Part shown: piece after piece, positions 1-14,300 of the stretch
Layout of the letters: each line of letters starts with the position of its first letter
How positions within the stretch are numbered: the first letter of the stretch is position 1
DNA from: Kudoa neothunni
Taxonomy: Eukaryota; Cnidaria
Length of the DNA stretch: 64,000 nucleotides
Direction of reading: 5' to 3'
Assembly: GCA_964304625.1 (NCBI GenBank)
Contig: OZ199838.1
Coordinates: forward strand, 2,666,001-2,730,000
Notes under the pieces: model-generated
Told to the model about the DNA's origin: nothing
The model's database searches: none
Seen by the model: only the letters and a program-made list of their open reading frames with translations
Made by a program: the position numbers and the translations under genes

Positions 1-1082
1 TATTTAGGCATCACAAAATGCATCCAAAAGTGTTGGTTGATTTACGATGAAAATAAACAACTAATTGAAGAATTACCTGCCATTATTTTTGCGGTTCAAC
101 CTGGAGAAAAAAATAAATTTGATCAACTCAAAATATTCTATCTCCTAAAGAACCATTTTTTGAATGATAACACACATATTGTAATTAAAAGTGTTAGTGG
201 CGACTGCCGTTATAACCTCACATAGTTACCACCAATTTACATTCTCACACTCGATGAAATAGCTGACAGAATCGAACTCAATAAGGAGCTAGGGATTTTG
301 ACACTCAAGTTTCCAGCCAAATCAGACAAACATGAGGTTGGTGTGGTCTATTTTAGGTATTCCACTTGAAACTATTTTTTGATCGATATATATTTGAATT
401 AATGTCTGATTCTATTAGAAGTTGTTATGGCCCCAACGATTTCACTAGCGACAAAATTTGGAACATGAGAAAATTGATTGAGATGTCTAAAGCCATCAAA
501 CTTCCAGACATTGGAGTGCACCTGATTGGATTTAAAAAATTCCAACAAATCCTTGCTCGTGATCACACTCTGGTGGATAAATATCTGGAACAGGCCACTG
601 AACTCTGTCCTTCTATCGCAGATGTCAGTTCCAAAGATATTATGAACACATTTGCCACTTTCTACTCGCTAGATCCTCAAGAGGTTGACGTGGTTGAAGT
701 GACAAGGATTGTGAAGAAAAATATTGACAATTATGTGCTCAAACCTCAACGCGAAGGTGGCGGTAACAACCTCTACGGGAAAGAAATGATGGGAGCTATC
801 AACGATAGACTTAAAAATGGATCACTCAGCGACTACATCATTATGTCATTGATCCATCCCAAAACCTACACCAACTACAAAATTACCCACTCATCCGATA
901 GACCTGTCCAATTCAAAACTATCTCCGAACTTGGAATCTTTGGATCCTTTATTGTGGATGCATCCAACATAGTCACATCTAATGAGGTGAATGGTCATCT
1001 CGTAAGAACTAAATCTTCAAAGATTAAAGATGGTGGTGTTTCTTCTGGAAACGCCGTTCTTGATTCACCTATTATATTCTAA
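1..1082 (+). CDS. GSS: Glutathione synthetase, 3' part (5' end outside window)
   Basis: ATP-grasp enzyme that joins gamma-glutamylcysteine and glycine to make glutathione in the cytosol. The best model is exons 1-192, 226-356 and 419-1082, which keeps one frame for 329 codons including the stop. Diagnostic motifs are the glycine-rich ATP loop LKPQREGGGNNLYG (about 731-782), SELGIFGSF before the C-terminus, and the C-terminal DGGVSSGNAVLDSP, which matches the substrate-lid loop of the eukaryotic family. The intron at 357-418 (62 nt) is well supported because it joins VVYFR to SCYGPNDF as in homologues. The intron at 193-225 is only 33 nt; it removes an in-frame TAG at 223-225. If it is not spliced, the gene carries a premature stop. 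The N-terminal third lies upstream of the window. Family assignment is certain; the 33-nt intron is inferred. Confidence 0.93.
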
Positions 1083-1639
1083 AACCTTATTCTTTCAACT
1101 CTATTTTTCATTATTAATAAGAGTTCTTATCTTCATATTCGTAATTCAATAAAATAATAAAATTTAAACTGCTTATAATTTTGAATCAAACTTCATGCCA
1201 CATTAAACTAGAAAATGACTATTATATATTTCTTTCTCATTAGAATTAGAATTAGAGTGTATTCGATTAGATCTAATTTAACTTGTAGATGGACTTTAAA
1301 AATTAACATTTTTACTTCTTCATTCAGACAAAACTTTTCTATATTCAAGGCTTATAAACCGAAATTAAATAATTATTGAAAATTAATCAATATTGTTTTT
1401 GGATAAGTCAAAAAAGGGAATCACGGTTATAAATGTGACAACATTGGAAGTATAACCATTTGGATTCTATTGAGCAAAAACCATGTTAAACGTTTTTATA
1501 TTTTTTGTAAAAAAATTAATACTTTTGTATTGTTTTAGGATATTCACATTCGCTTAAAAATAAGAACCATCAAAAATCGAAGTATTTATTAAAATGTGCG
1601 CCACACTGCCCAATTATCTCATCATTATCCACGTCACAT

Positions 1640-1677
1640 CAATGCCCAGGAGTTTCCACGCCCCACGTTGGGAAACA
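1640..1677 (+). mobile_element. Solo hAT-type right terminus
   Basis: The sequence ends in CCCCACGTTGGGAAACATAG, which resembles the typical right end of hAT transposons (…TTGGGAAACACTG) and the end of the hAT element at 15094-16842. I could not find a matching left end or a clear target duplication, so this is probably a fragment. Confidence 0.45.
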
Positions 1678-1793
1678 TAGACCTACCCTAACTCTATTAT
1701 GGGCCATGTTAAAATTAATCTAATAAAATGTTAAATTATCCTTAATCCAAATTTTGAATTTGAATACACATATGTAACTAGTGCAAAAACCCC

Positions 1794-1895
1794 GCTTCGC
1801 GAAGGCTTCCTTGCCCAACCAAGGAGGCTAAAACATGGCGCAGACTAAAGCCTTGTTGATTTTTAAGTAAATAGCGCTAATGCCCAACCAAGAAG
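1794..1895 (+). repeat. Two copies of a TGCCCAACCAAG(G/A)AGGCT motif
   Basis: An 18-nt motif occurs near 1812 and again near 1880, about 68 nt apart. The first copy can pair with flanking CTTCCTTG/CAAGGAGG to form a hairpin. The stretch is richer in GC than its surroundings. Its nature is unknown; it may be a small repeat-element fragment. Confidence 0.4.
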
Positions 1896-4800
1896 GCTGG
1901 TATTGTGTGATGGAAAATTTCATTTTTCTGTTTTATTTGATGCATTTTAGATCTTGTCGTTATTTTTACAATGTGATGATTTAGATAAAAAAAATTATGC
2001 AGAATTTTCCATTCAAATATAAATGGAGGTATTAAGGGAAATTAATGAGTATTTTTAAGTTTATTTTCCAAATTATGACCAAAAATATAATGACCTTAAT
2101 TTTATGAGCAACGTAATCAACGACTAAAGTTCATTTATTTATTAGACCACATCATTAAATAACTTTAATAGGACTTTCAGTTCTTTTCAAAATCTTATGA
2201 TAAAAATTAATCCTTCCAGTTATAAAATTTATTATTAGTCTACAAACGATAAAAAAAATCAAATCAACCAAAGGTGCATCAGAAATAAAAATATTAATGG
2301 TTACTCCATTGTTTTCAATTTTATAAATGATGTTTTAAAAATCTATGAGTGACAACTGACGTATTCACTATTTTAACGTAATTTCCCGATTTTTTTAACA
2401 AAAATATATCCACTAAATTATTAAAATACGATTAAATCTAAAATGTAAAGGTGTTTTTGGGTTGAGAAATTATAGTAATGCTTAAGTATCAACTGGTTTT
2501 CTCTAAGGAGTGCACCCTTTTTAAAAATAAACTTACTGTTTAATTGGCCTAAAAAAATTTCTTCGTATTGACCTATTCTTAGTTTAACGAAAACTTTGTG
2601 AAAATATCGGTTAGATCGAACGGACCCATAATTTCTTATTAACTTACATGACACGTATTGGGAGTGGGATGTATTATTTGCAAAAGTAATCGTGAATATA
2701 AATTCTTAAACTACGCATAGAATTCGGCGTGGCATATTTTCATGAAGCCTTTTATTATAATGAATTAGTATTAGCGAAAAGAAAAGAAAATTATTTATTG
2801 ATTTGAATGTTAATCTTAATGTTTTGGGGTAAGGAATAATTAGGTTATTAACAACTTAAACATTATTTAAGAAATTATCATAAAAATTTAATTATTTGCA
2901 AAACTCTACTCACATCCTACATCGTTTTTAGAATGCGTGTAGAGACCCAAATTGTTCCAACATGGCAACAACTTAAATCTCGAATTATGAATTTTATTTA
3001 AATGATCGCAATCTATTCCGATTAACTATATCCATAACGCTTGCAAAAGTGAATACATATTCTAAATTATTTTGTTATGCTTCAAATTTTAAAGGAAATG
3101 CAACAACTCTTGTAAATGTGGTGTTAATGGTTTTATCTGTCTTAAAATTACTCCAAACAGGCATACGTAACATTTTTGAAACATTATACATCATAATTAG
3201 CAGATTCTCTTTGTATGCAATAAGTAAAAGTTTATTCTAATTGAGTGTCACTCTGAAGTAAACAAACACAAATATTATTCAGGTACCTTTTAATCTGGTA
3301 ATTGATGAAAACAGTCAGAAAATTCATTACTTCTGATAATGATATTTATTATACTTGTACTTATAAGTAGATTCACGATTTTTATTAATGGTATCATCTA
3401 TTCAAATGCGAACTAAAAGCTGTATTTAAAAAAGTTTCTCCATGGCACATGTGCACTTGTGGATACACACAGAAAAACAAAGGATTTTATATATACACAG
3501 ATAATGAAGGAAGGCATGATATTTTACAACAATTTTTTTAATTAAGATCACAATCTCTCAATCCTTTCGTGTTAAAATTTCATTTAAAGGATTAAGAGAA
3601 CAAATTGCACCTCCATAACATTCCATTTTGAATATTTTCTCCCAAATAGTTTAATTGTTACAATAATTTTAATCTTGTTAAAAATTAATTTAAATAAAAA
3701 ATATCAGGGGGCTCATCCGAACATTTGAAAAAGCACGATTTGGAACAATCTTATTTATTTTTAGCCGATATCATAATATATTCCTCAATAAATGTTCGTT
3801 AAAATATAATTTCCCTTAGTTTTTAAATATTCATATATACATTTGCTTCTGAAAAAAATGTATATACTAAAACTCGATTTGTTATACGAAAATATTAAAA
3901 GCTTCGGCCCTAAATATTAGTAAATATGGAATAATTTTGAAAAAGAGAAATTGGTATCAAAATTGACGCGCACGCACGAAAAAATTGATCCATTTTAAGC
4001 ATATTGATTGTATATTAACCCATTATTTACAAGTCAAATACAAAATAAATTTTCATTACATTTTACACACGTTACGAATTTTTACATGGTTATGGCGAAT
4101 AAGAATTGGATCTTCATTTTTTCTTGTAATTTGATGATTATGATAGACAAAACCTTTTTTTGACATTTTAACTTTTAAACTCGCTATAACTTAACATTTG
4201 CCCGTCATATATTATCTTCAAATCGCAAAAAACAAAAATGGGCACGAAAGGGTTTATCAGATAAGAATTCCAATCAAATACTTTAGAATAAAATGAAAAA
4301 AGGTTTCAGCAATACTTTGAATCGTTTTAGAATACTTAAAAAATCTTGAATAATTTTTAATGAAACGGTAATTTGTTGCACTCACTATAATACAGAAAAT
4401 ATAACATGAGGGAAGTGTACAATGGATTAATCTTCGAAATATTTCCTCATTGCAAAGCGGTGCGACAGGTGTGTGATTATTTTAAGTGGATAATAAAAGC
4501 ATATTAGCAAATTTTTTAATGATAAGATAAATTTCAAATGTCGATAACTCCAACTGATTTGAGTCGGTATCGCAGCGAGTATAACCGAAAATATTCGGCG
4601 GTTAAGACCCTAAACAGTATCTTCAAAGTCGCATCGTGATGAGAGATAAATTGCATATTAGAGTCTAAAAATATGTATATATTTGAACTGGAATAGTCTT
4701 TATTTTATATATCAATTTGATGATATTCAATTAAAATCTTCTCATCAACAAAATAGTTGGTATGGGAAAAAGTATGGTAGGATTTATTCAGCACAGGCCA

Positions 4801-5324
4801 TCTTAGTTTAATCTTTGGATTATTTTCCAAAATCACACCGTAATTTTTGTACCAAAAGCATGAGAAAATGCCATCCGCCATAAATAATAAAATAAAATTG
4901 TTCATTTATTCAATTCCTCGGCAGACATTATTGAGAGGTCGAAGGGATTGTACTTGGAATTCCATTTAAAAATCGAAAAACGTTAATTAAACTTTTTGAT
5001 GAAATAGGCATGAATGTGACGTATCAATTCTATCTCAGTGATAAATAGCTTTAATCGCTGTTAAAATCTTTAAAAATAATGCAATATTATTAATTTGCTC
5101 GACAAAGACAACATCCAACAATTGGACGTGTGTGGGCGTATGATGAGAGAGAATAACAAACATTTATATAAACCCTACTCGAAAACCTAATCTTAATATC
5201 TCTCTCAATTATAGAGGTTTAATTTGAAATTAAACTTCGGTTCTAACCCGAACTACCTCTCATGATATTAACATTAAGGTTGGATGTATTAGCGATATCT
5301 TAGAGTGAGGTCTCGAAAGTCACA

Positions 5325-8300
5325 ATGAATCGCCTGTTTAGGAGATGTAAAAAGGATTCAAAAAAGAACCTAGGTAATATAACACGATTATTAAATATGG
5401 TGTTAATAGTTATTTGATAGATTCCACGGCGCAAACCAATCATCACCTCGAACCAAACACTCCAAAGAAGAAAAAGTGAATTGAACAAAGATGGCGTTAA
5501 ATAATTTTTATTTTTATAATTTCATAAAGAACGAGCTGCAGACAATCAATACGACGATTCAGCGTTAGGGAAGCAAGCCCCACCGCAAAATTCGATCAAA
5601 CTGACCCGACGATGCGCGACTCGGTTGCAGTAAATGAATATTCGTTGAATAGAAACGAATTAGGTCGCAGCAAGATGGAAGGTGAAACTATGAGTGGATA
5701 TATCGATAAATGGACCAACTATGTGAGTGGGTTTCAAACGCGATGGTTTGTACTGAAGGATGGCATATTGTCATATTATTGGTGGCTAGTTTTGGTTGGG
5801 TATATTTGTTTACCTTTGGTTTGTAGCAGTAAAGATCAAGTTGATGTGGCATGTAAAGGATCGTTTAAAGTGAGCAGTTTACGATTGGTGATTGTGAGCT
5901 CGACCACTTTCAAGTTGATCACCAAAAATGGAGTTACACTCCATCTTCGTTGTCCCAACAATAAAACTGCTACCAGATGGATGATGGCATTCAACGGTAT
6001 AATTCATAGTAGTCGTAGTGGAAAGATGAATAGCAGTGATTCGCCTTCAAAAACTTCCCATCGTGAATCATTCGCTCATGTCGATTCTACCAGCGATAAA
6101 AAGTCATTGGCTGGTATTAGCACTATTTTCGCACCAACTGATCTCGCCGTCGACATTTAGAATCTGATATAATTGTGATGAATACTGAAAAACCTGAAGA
6201 GTCGACAAATGTCGATCATTCCGACTCGTCTTCCATTAAACTGCCAATTCTTAGTCTTGAAAATGAGCTTTACATAAAAATCAGCAAAAAATGTGATATT
6301 ATTCTCTCGTTGGAAGGCCTCCTTCAGAAATACAAGATCGATCTTTATGGGCTTTCTGAGAGCGACACAAAGGGTGATAGTGGTGATCAAAGTCAAAAAT
6401 TAGGGGGTGATTCCCAACTGGCACCACAAACCGCTACCACTAATGACCACAATAACAATATTCCCGCCCCATTAAAATTCGGTTTTAAGGATACCTTGGA
6501 TATTTTGGAACGTACAGTTGAAAATATATCTAAAGTAAGTATGTGCAGCGATAGCTCATGAGTTGATTTTTCTCTTTGTTTCTCATTAATATCAATCTAA
6601 ATTGTATCTAGGAGATAACCGAATTAATTCCACTGATCGACAGTTACCGATCCTACGCATTGCAATCATTAAAAGACTCTTTTATGACAACCGAAATGCT
6701 ACAAAGCAATCTAAAGAAACTTGCATTTCAACACAATTCTCTAGAACGAAAAGTGGAGCACTACTGCGGTATTAATATTTTGTAGTATAAATTAAAAGAT
6801 TTTTCATACCTCAATTAATTCATTAATAATTGAATGATTAAAAGAGATTTAAGTAATTTTTTAAAAATTGTTATGGATAAATCTGAAATTATTCTGGTAT
6901 TTGGTTCTATTGTTTTGCTCTAAGTTGCAGACTTGCTTAGAATTCTCAGTGTAGTCTAAATCTACTAATAGGGGCGCACTCATATCAAATATGCGTAATA
7001 CATATGAGAATTATCTTGTACGAATACAGGGGAGAATAAAGTCGGTAAGTGACTATTTGCGTGGATGGGAATATTTCCTAGAATATGTGAGATATTAAAA
7101 ATTTGATTTTACAATCACAATAGACTATATTTTTCCCAAAAATTGTACAATTTTTTTTATAATTTTAAATGGAGAATTTGTCCATTAAAACCGTACTTTT
7201 CTTGAGTTAATTACAATATTCGAAGGTTATTTACGGTATTCAGTACAATTAATTCAAATTATTTATCAAATCGTACATTACAAACTCGAGTGAGGCATAC
7301 ATACGAGACAAATTTTCACAATTAATTCCGATGGCTAAAAATATTAGAAAAAAATGAGGCTACCAAAATACCTATTATTTTTTTTAATGAAACGATGTTT
7401 TTACCGGTCGGTCGAAATTGTCTTTTTATGTTTTGATTCTAGGCTCTTTGACTTGAAAATAATTTTATCGATTTGTTAAAATACTAGTTTTATTAAATTC
7501 ATTGAGCGACAAATTTTTTCAATCAATAATAACTCAAAATTTTATTTGCAAAAAATCTAGTTCAATTTTTTTTGATAATTTTTTCGGAAGCCTAATAACA
7601 GACGCTCTACTCATTTTCCTCCTCCTTATAATTTTTATTTTGGATACTTCCTCCATAATAATATTAGATCAATAAAGAGCCAGGCGAGTATAATAAAGTT
7701 TATGGAAAGTTTCGTTGTTACTTATAATATCATATGACTGTAAATATTTGGTGACCATTATATTATACGTTTTCTCTCGATTCTGATGGATTTCAGATAA
7801 CAAAAGAACGATATGAAGAATTCTTGCAGAGTTGAAAATTTTTTAACAACGCTTTCGATCTTTCATTTGCCGATTCTAATCTATCATTTGCGCAGTATTT
7901 AAAATAATTTTCAGCATAACTTAGCAAGCGATCCCTTCACTTACGATTAGTTTCTATCTTTTATCGATATAAATATCGAGATTGTAAAATCTGTGCCCAT
8001 ATAATTCATCATGTATGGGAACAACTTGATCGTTGCTAATATTACAAACTATTTCATCGAAAATTTTCATACTTTCCTATTTTATCTTCGCGTTGGAGTG
8101 AGTATTCGACAAAGGAGGTGGAACCTACATATCAAAAGGGAACAGATTCAAACATCGTCTTAAGGCACTTTCTGAGGCATTGGTATTTATCTGTTATTAT
8201 TGTTCATATTTTTGTCTTAAGCCAGGGGAGACATCGACTAATTATTTTAATAACCATTTGATCGAATCTTCAGATTCATCATACGATACATGCACTTGTT

Positions 8301-11300
8301 ATGAGTCAAGCCTAACGAATCTTGTATAGTCGTTATGAAGAAAGATGCCCTAGAAATAAATATAGATACATCTAGCTTATTGTAGTCGAATTGAAACGTG
8401 ATTTGAATAGTACAGTTCTCAAAAAGGGTATTCGCTAAGGTTCACCTTTTAAATTCAACGTAACCAAATTGTTTAGCGTATAAAATTATTTCGTATAATA
8501 ATAAAATTTATGAATTTTGATACAGCTTAGATCAAACGAGAATTAACTCTCAATGTATGACAATTATTGAAATTGTGAGACCATGCGAAACATGCAAGCT
8601 ATCTATGGTGTGTGTGTGTGCGCGCGAAACGTCTAATATGGCAATAATCAATTTTATATCGGACAATAAAACTTAGTTCACCAAAATATTGTGTATAAGC
8701 ATTTAATAATGTTATTAAATCAAGAAAAGTACGATTTTGGTACATAGGAGATGGTTAAAGCGTGGTTTTAATAGACAAATTCTTCATTTAAAATTATTAA
8801 AAAAATTATAAAATTTTATAGGACAAATATAGCCTGTTGTAATTGTGAAATCGAATTTTTAATATCTCACATATTCTAGGAGATATTCCCATCCATGAAA
8901 ATTGCCACTGCCTAAAAATATTAATGCTGAGAAAGACTTTAAGTTTTAAATGGCATGAGTAGAGTGAAAGAATTAGTGTGTAGTTGTTCTCTGTATTTTT
9001 TTCTATTATATTATATTATATTGTTACTTTAATTGGAGAAGAGGTCAATAAAACAAATTAATGATTATTTAAATGTATTTATCGCGGAGAACTGTAATTT
9101 TTACGATGTGAAAAGTTATTGATTTTGAACGAAAGTAGTTGTGATGAAATAAAAAACAATTTTTTGTATATAGATTGTTCTTCGGATTATAGCTTAGAAG
9201 ATTCAGTGATAACACTGGACATTTAATAAGATATAAACACGCGCACATTACGTTTGTTTGATCCAAAGAGATTGTTTATCTGACGGCGTAAATTAATAAA
9301 TACCAACATAGAGGTACAGCTTGACATTGCAAGTGTAAACGTTTCTCTGTTTTTATATACGCATGCGTGAATATTACCGCATAATCCAACGCTTTTCCTG
9401 TTCTTTTAAGCCACCCCACCCCACCCCTACTTAAGTGAGGGTTATTGTTGATATTGTTTCAGCTAGTATTCATAACACGATGAGTGAAATAAGACAAATA
9501 ATCTACATAGAGGTAATAGTAGTTTATATATAAGGATATAATTTACTACTCTCGCGGGGATTCTAATAAGTGGTAGTTAAAGGTCATTAAGTTACCTTAA
9601 TAGAATCCCTCAGGAATTCTAATAATTATAAAAAGGATTTTTGGTGAGGAAAATAATGCTACAAGAATTTCGGCTCTCTTTACAGTATTACATTAACAAT
9701 AAATAAGAGTCTGTTTGGTAATGGGAAACGAAGTAAAAGGAAAAAATAATAAATTGGATTTTTTACCATTATCGTTTCTGTATTATAATAAGTCGAAATG
9801 AGGCTCTTTGCTAGATAAATGATTATGTGTAAAATCTACTGAGTAGATTTCGAGGTTTCTGCTGAAATTTTTATGATACTCGATTTATAAATGGTCGTTA
9901 ATTTTAATTAATCTCAAATAATCTTACATAATAATCATCATTCGTGTAGTTCACCATTTTTTATTACATTTTAACAATTTGTATTATTAAACCATTTAAT
10001 TAGATTTTTGTTGATAAAAATATCTATAAAAATGTTGTCGATTAATTTTTTTTAATATCGAATATATAAAAAATTAAAAATCCATAATTTTTGTTGGTAA
10101 GTAAGTTTACGATATTGAACAATAATTATATGACTGGGGTAAAATTTTTGATAGTGAAATACTTTATTCATCACCCAATTAATACATATAATATTTTATA
10201 TGATTATTGCACATTCTAAAACTTAAATTAAGAACTAAGAATTTCGAATTTCGAATTAAGTTTCAGGGTTTTCAAATGAAAGTCACCAAGTCACAGTTTT
10301 AGTCAGAATCATTGCATAATATAAGCTAGATAGAGGTTTATGTCTGATGGGAAGGTTAGAAAATTTATTTATAATTTAATCATTCTATTTTTTATTTTAC
10401 ATTGTGTGTAATTACCGCAATTAAACTAATTTTTATCATATCTTCCCATCATCTGTTCATGTGTATTTAAATGGTGTTTCTGCCCTAATTTTAAATTTTA
10501 TTTATTAAGATTCAAAAGGAAAAGAATATTTATAAAAATTTTTTTAAACGATTTATTTCAATATTAATTATTAGCAAAATAATAAATAATAAACAAGAAA
10601 CCAACAAATTAACTTCAAATAAATGTTTTCATTGGAGCCGAAAAAATAAAAATGCATCAAGTTATTTTAGGAAGTTTCTCAAATATTGAGCCATTATGGA
10701 TTTTCGCGTTCCCAGCTGAGAAATGAGAGATCTTGAATTCATTTCATCTTGGGCATCAGTTATATAAAGATTAGTTGACGAAATATATACTAGTGAATTC
10801 AGGTTAAATTTAATTATTTGAATATTCATGATGCCGTTATTTTTGAGTAATGTAGTAATATTAGAGGCATAAAAGAATAACTTTCGATAGGGCATGCTTA
10901 ATGCATCTTTTTCCAACATTTACGAATGATGAAACATCAATTATTCATCTTCATCGACATCATGCTATTGCTATAGCACACATGCCAATTTTTTCTTTAT
11001 TAAAGATTTGAATGATTATCCCTCAAATAATTGGATAACATTTCTAAATTACCAGTGAAATCTAATATTATTTATTTTAATCATTTTAAATGAAATAATT
11101 AGAAAAGAAACTTAATTTGTCATCTAGTGAGTACATAAAGTAGATATTGTTTTTCAATACCGATTCGGATAAAACCGGTGGTGATATTTCATTTTGTCAT
11201 TGTGTGCTGGCTGGTAAGGATATTTTTAATCTTGAATGGCATATACGCTTGCGCACTGTCCATTTTTAATCATAGGAACTTCAATTTACACTTAGTGTAA

Positions 11301-14300
11301 ACGTTAATTCGGCAGAATCTGCTATATTCAATTATCTTTAACCCATCTATTACACTGTTACACTGTTACACTCTTATTTTCTTATGTGTTAAAAGTGATT
11401 AATTCCAGTCAAATGTAAGTTCACCTGGATATTATGATCTTATGATCAGTGCCGATTAACACTGCCTTTAATTCATTAAACAAGTATAACGCATTATTCT
11501 GAGAAAAATAAAAGATTCTCCTAAATTAGTTTGGCTGTTTAATAACTTATCTAATGTTTTTCATAGAAGTAATGTGTGAATAATTCCGAATATAAAAATT
11601 ATTTTATCAGTCAGTAATATTGAATACTATTCAATTTTTATTCAATTTTGTAAAGTAAAAAAACTAATAATAGTTTTACAGCCTAAAATTTTATGCCGAT
11701 CGTTTTTAGTCACTTCAGGTTTTGGCAAATATTGGCCAAGGCGTAAAATAGGGGCATCACTACTTTTGTGAAACAAAATACTGAAAGAAGTGCTTGAATT
11801 TTAGTCCGTTTTTAATTTGGAGTTTTGCTTGAAAATGCAGCTAATAATATAAAATGAAATAACTGATTGGATTATCGCCTTGAGATTAACACTTGTTAAT
11901 CTACCCCGATATTATAACAATAGGGGTATTGGAAATATAAGGCAATTGAATACAATGTCATAATATATTAAACATAGGTATTTGAATATTTCTAGTTATA
12001 ATTTAACTTTCAAAGTCACGTTTTCACGACGAAATAATTTAACACAACCACATAAAAAATAAATTAATTTTTTCGCCATACAAAGTAATTTCACAGGTTC
12101 TAATGAGAAACCTCTGAATTTGTCCAAGCATATTTATCGTTGTTTTCGTCGATGTTAACTGAATATTCGGTTAAGGTTACTTAGATCCCACTTTAGGATT
12201 AAATGATTAAAATTGACAAAATATAAATTTTGATATAAATTCCTGGCTTTTGTTATATCCGATGAGCTATTGTGTACGGCCAGTCTATTGAATACAACCT
12301 TAAATCCTGTATTAATTGATGTCGGTATCAATAAGATAGCATCGAATTATACGTTATTTAGTTGCTGACCGAGCTGCAAATTTAAAAATTTAGCACACTG
12401 GTTTCAATTGTTATCCCCTTTAAACAGTCACAACAATGTGTCACTGCAATGCTGGCAAAACCTCGTATTATAATAATCGTAACTTGACCACTAATTTTCG
12501 TTATTCATCGCTTTGACAGATAATTATTTTTATCAATGTTTATTCTTAGGATAATTATGTAGCACATTGTATTTAATTTAATTGCGCAGTTTTCGAATAA
12601 TAAATTACAATAATTTTAATTTTCTGCCCTACCGTCTGCAGCTTTTAGCATTCGTTTAAGATACCAAAATACGATTATTTTATAATCATGTAGCACGCCT
12701 TGATTGGTTGCTGCCAGTTTAATGTATAATGTGAATAGTCGCCTTTATTATATATTAAATTTTTTATCTTCCAATCACCTAAATATACAATATTGAGTTT
12801 CGTAATTAAAGTCTGTCATTAATAGAACAAGACCGAACAAACTCGAAAATTAACTGTTTGGTAAGACTTCCCCATACCATTTCAGATAGTGTAGCTAATT
12901 GTGTGTGTTGTGTAGAGTAGCAACGAACCTCACCCAGCCACACTTGGAGCCTATTCTAGTGATAACATGAGTGATGAGTTTCATGATGCACTTTCCGAGG
13001 TACACCAATCGATGCAATACCATTATTTGTGATTTTTCTTCTCTCATACACAAACACATGCATACGTTTTTTGCGGTTTGTGTTTTGAAAGATGAAAAAA
13101 TATAAGATATCCCTCAAATTTTTGTCAATGACTATACGACTATTTTATGTAATCATTTCTGTAGAGCTTAGAGGCATCTTCTAAAGATATCGGTCCATCT
13201 GACAACAACAACAACAACGACTCCGACGACTTCGACACTGAGTTGTACTCTACTGGGGCTGCTCTCACATACAGTCAACCCCCACCAAACCAACTCGGTG
13301 AGAGTCATTGTTTACGCATCAGTTCTTCCACTAACGACTTTGTACAATCATCCCACATGTCCACTGTTTTGAGTGGTGGGATAGATCTCACATCTCATGT
13401 TGTTAGCACTCATAGATCTGTGTCTAATTTTCAACTTGTAATTAGAATGATAACAGTGGATTAGTTGTCAATGTTGTTGTGTTTATCTAGTTGAAAACGT
13501 ATCGAACAACAATTCCACCACGTCCTGATGTTAGACTTAATCTTTGGAGTATTATCAAAAATGCTATTGGTAAAGATCTATCCAAAATACCTATGCCAGT
13601 GGGAAAATTGTTGAATCAGCCTGTGATAAAATGTGTTGATGTAGGTGAACTTTAATGAACCGCTTTCATTGCTCCAGCGAGTCACTGAACCACTGCAACA
13701 TTCATCGTTGTTGGATGAAGCAGCTTCCACTCTCAATGATACTCTTATTCAGCTGGTTTATGTTGCTGCTTTCAACGTTAGCAGCTACTCCTCTAATGCC
13801 TACCGAACCAGCAAACCCTTCAATCCATTGCTGAATGAAACCTATGAGATGGATCGTACTGGTGATCTCGGATGGAGGAGTGTGTGTGAGCAAGTATGGG
13901 TTTATTGTTTTTTTAATCACTGTCCTCCATTACGCCTTCTGTCCATGTTAACTTTTTAAAAATCGATTGTTTTGTTACTAATTGAATAACTAACTAAGTA
14001 ACTTATTAAATCAAAGTTATTTTGCGTGCTGAAATTAACTAATCCATCAATAGTGAGTCATCATTTATTGATAACCCATTTACTTGATGTATTCAAATTT
14101 AGATTTAAACGAAAACTTCACTGCGTGTTAATTATAATCGCCTTTCCACATATTACAGAGAATATACATTAGGTTCTGATGAATATGCAATTTTTTGACA
14201 AAGGAGCTTATTATCGTATGCATAACTCATTATACCAATATACGCTTATTGTTTGCTAATATTTATAAATATTTATACGATAATTCCTTCTGGTTACTAT

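Larger units (their letters stand above)
1083..5324. other. Intergenic, AT-rich, no recognised gene
   Basis: About 4.2 kb between glutathione synthetase and the OSBP gene. It is strongly AT-rich with many stops in all frames. The only structures seen are a hAT-like terminus near 1640-1677 and a short repeated CCAACCAAG motif near 1800-1900. The open frames at 2421-2654, 3049-3240 and 4705-4905 have no recognisable domain and look random. Confidence 0.6.

Noticed and set aside
1-225. In-frame TAG in glutathione synthetase as recoded or selenocysteine-like
   Set aside because: Selenocysteine uses TGA, and no recoding signal is seen. A 33-nt intron or a plain mutation explains it better.
4705-4905. 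66-codon minus frame
   Set aside because: No homology or domain recognised and the surroundings are non-coding; likely chance.
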